From Peptococcaceae bacterium (GTDB lineage: Bacteria; Bacillota; Dehalobacteriia; UBA7702): 14,836 nt of DNA. Position 1 is the first letter of the stretch. Every line of letters starts with the position of its first letter. A program made the position numbers and the translations under genes. A model generated the notes under the pieces. It saw nothing but the letters and a program-made list of their open reading frames with translations. It was not told the origin of the DNA and searched no databases. Below, in pieces: positions 14,362-14,836 of this stretch. The stretch is taken from assembly GCA_019415505.1 (NCBI GenBank), contig DXZC01000037.1:1-14836 (forward strand). The letters run 5' to 3'.

Positions 14362-14405
14362 AAAAAAGCGCTGGGTGATTACTGAGATGGAATACCTAGC
14401 GCTTT
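14362..14405 (-). terminator. Minus-strand terminator upstream of the carboxypeptidase gene
   Basis: A 12-bp stem with one G-U pair (14365-14376 with 14394-14405) and a 17-nt loop. On the minus strand it is followed by TTTTTTGTTTG. It would end a transcript entering from the right, beyond or within 14420-14836. The DNA between it and the gene (14197-14361) is A/T-rich and should hold the carboxypeptidase promoter, which I could not place firmly. Confidence 0.62.
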
Positions 14406-14648
14406 ATTCAAAGTTTTTGATTGGGTTTAAAGTTTTCCTAAAACATTGAGAAAACCAGCTTGATTGTGGCAAAAAACCGCTGTCAAAGCGGGGCGGGTGA
14501 GACCTAAATTCCGTCGTCTGGGCCAAAGGCAAAGGCCCTGGGTTGAAAGCCCGGTATTTCTATTGCTTTGGGCAAAGGGGTTTTTCTCCATAACTATGTG
14601 TTGTGAGTGATATACAATGCTTTGTGACCGTCTAATAGCGGCGGCTAA

Positions 14649-14836
14649 CGGTATCAATAAACTCTATGGGTACAGCGTGCCTTGTCGTATAACAGAGCAA
14701 TGGTAAAAGGGTCCGGGCAGAAAGCCCGGAAGTAGCGTTTTGTGTACAACGTAACTTGTATTAAAACGTGGTAATGGTTACCGGTATCAATAAACTCTAT
14801 GGGTACAGCGTGCCTTGTCGTATAACAGAGCAATGG
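14649..14836. repeat. Exact 55-nt direct repeat with 133-nt spacing (R7)
   Basis: The 55 bases at 14649-14703 recur without mismatch at 14782-14836, and the second copy is cut by the window end, so the repeat may be longer. The ~40 nt before each copy are weakly alike. A 7-bp hairpin (TCCGGGC 14712-14718 with GCCCGGA 14724-14730) lies between the copies, and a related GAAAGCCCGG occurs near 14545. No gene is seen from 14406 to the end. Confidence 0.85.

Noticed and set aside
14427..14657. 76-codon minus-strand open frame
   Set aside because: No recognisable family, no ribosome site, and it spans hairpins of the repeat region.
14712..14730. Rho-independent terminator at the TCCGGGC/GCCCGGA hairpin
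   Set aside because: No T tract follows on either strand.

Overview
The window looks like a chromosomal segment of a Bacillota (Firmicutes) bacterium, probably a clostridial-type lineage. It has a chromosomal ParA/ParB pair with consensus parS sites, strong AGGAGG-type Shine-Dalgarno sequences, a DltB-like MBOAT operon, a KamA-family radical SAM enzyme and a single-domain S11 D-Ala-D-Ala carboxypeptidase. ParAB with parS usually lies near the replication origin in this phylum. I cannot name the species. Only the partial gene at the left edge is on the plus strand; every other gene is on the minus strand.

Layout, left to right: the 3' end of a HAD phosphatase (1-339) and its terminator; a 9-nt degenerate repeat tract; a class V aminotransferase / cysteine desulfurase-like gene (1058-2200); a parS-containing intergenic region and a 20-nt repeat tract; parB and parA, overlapping (2848-4540), with a near-consensus promoter; about 2.1 kb without a gene, holding 40-nt repeats, a large palindrome/terminator and a diverged ~723-bp tandem duplication; a four-gene operon (11273 to 6652) of MBOAT, SGNH+NodB fusion, acyl carrier protein and FkbH-like glyceryl loader; another repeat tract; a KamA-like gene (11866-12948); an exported D-Ala-D-Ala carboxypeptidase (13258-14196); and a right-hand gene-free region with an exact 55-nt repeat.

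The most interesting gene set is the operon. It has the architecture of a Dlt-type surface acylation system, but the adenylating enzyme DltA is replaced by an FkbH-type HAD-IIIC protein. That family loads a glyceryl unit from 1,3-bisphosphoglycerate onto an acyl carrier protein. The extracytoplasmic partner fuses an SGNH acyltransferase-like domain to a NodB polysaccharide deacetylase. Inferred role: an ACP-bound glyceryl (or related acyl) group is passed by the MBOAT protein across the membrane and placed on an extracellular amino-sugar polymer that the same system may deacetylate.

The second striking property is the non-coding DNA. Almost every large gap is filled with its own family of degenerate tandem repeats, with periods of about 9, 20, 40, 20, 15 and 20-30 nt, plus a copy spacing of 133 nt. 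Several begin at or inside the stop codon of the upstream gene. None looks protein-coding. Two tracts are strongly C-over-G skewed on the strand of the adjacent gene, as Rho-loading sites are. All functional statements about these repeats are inference.
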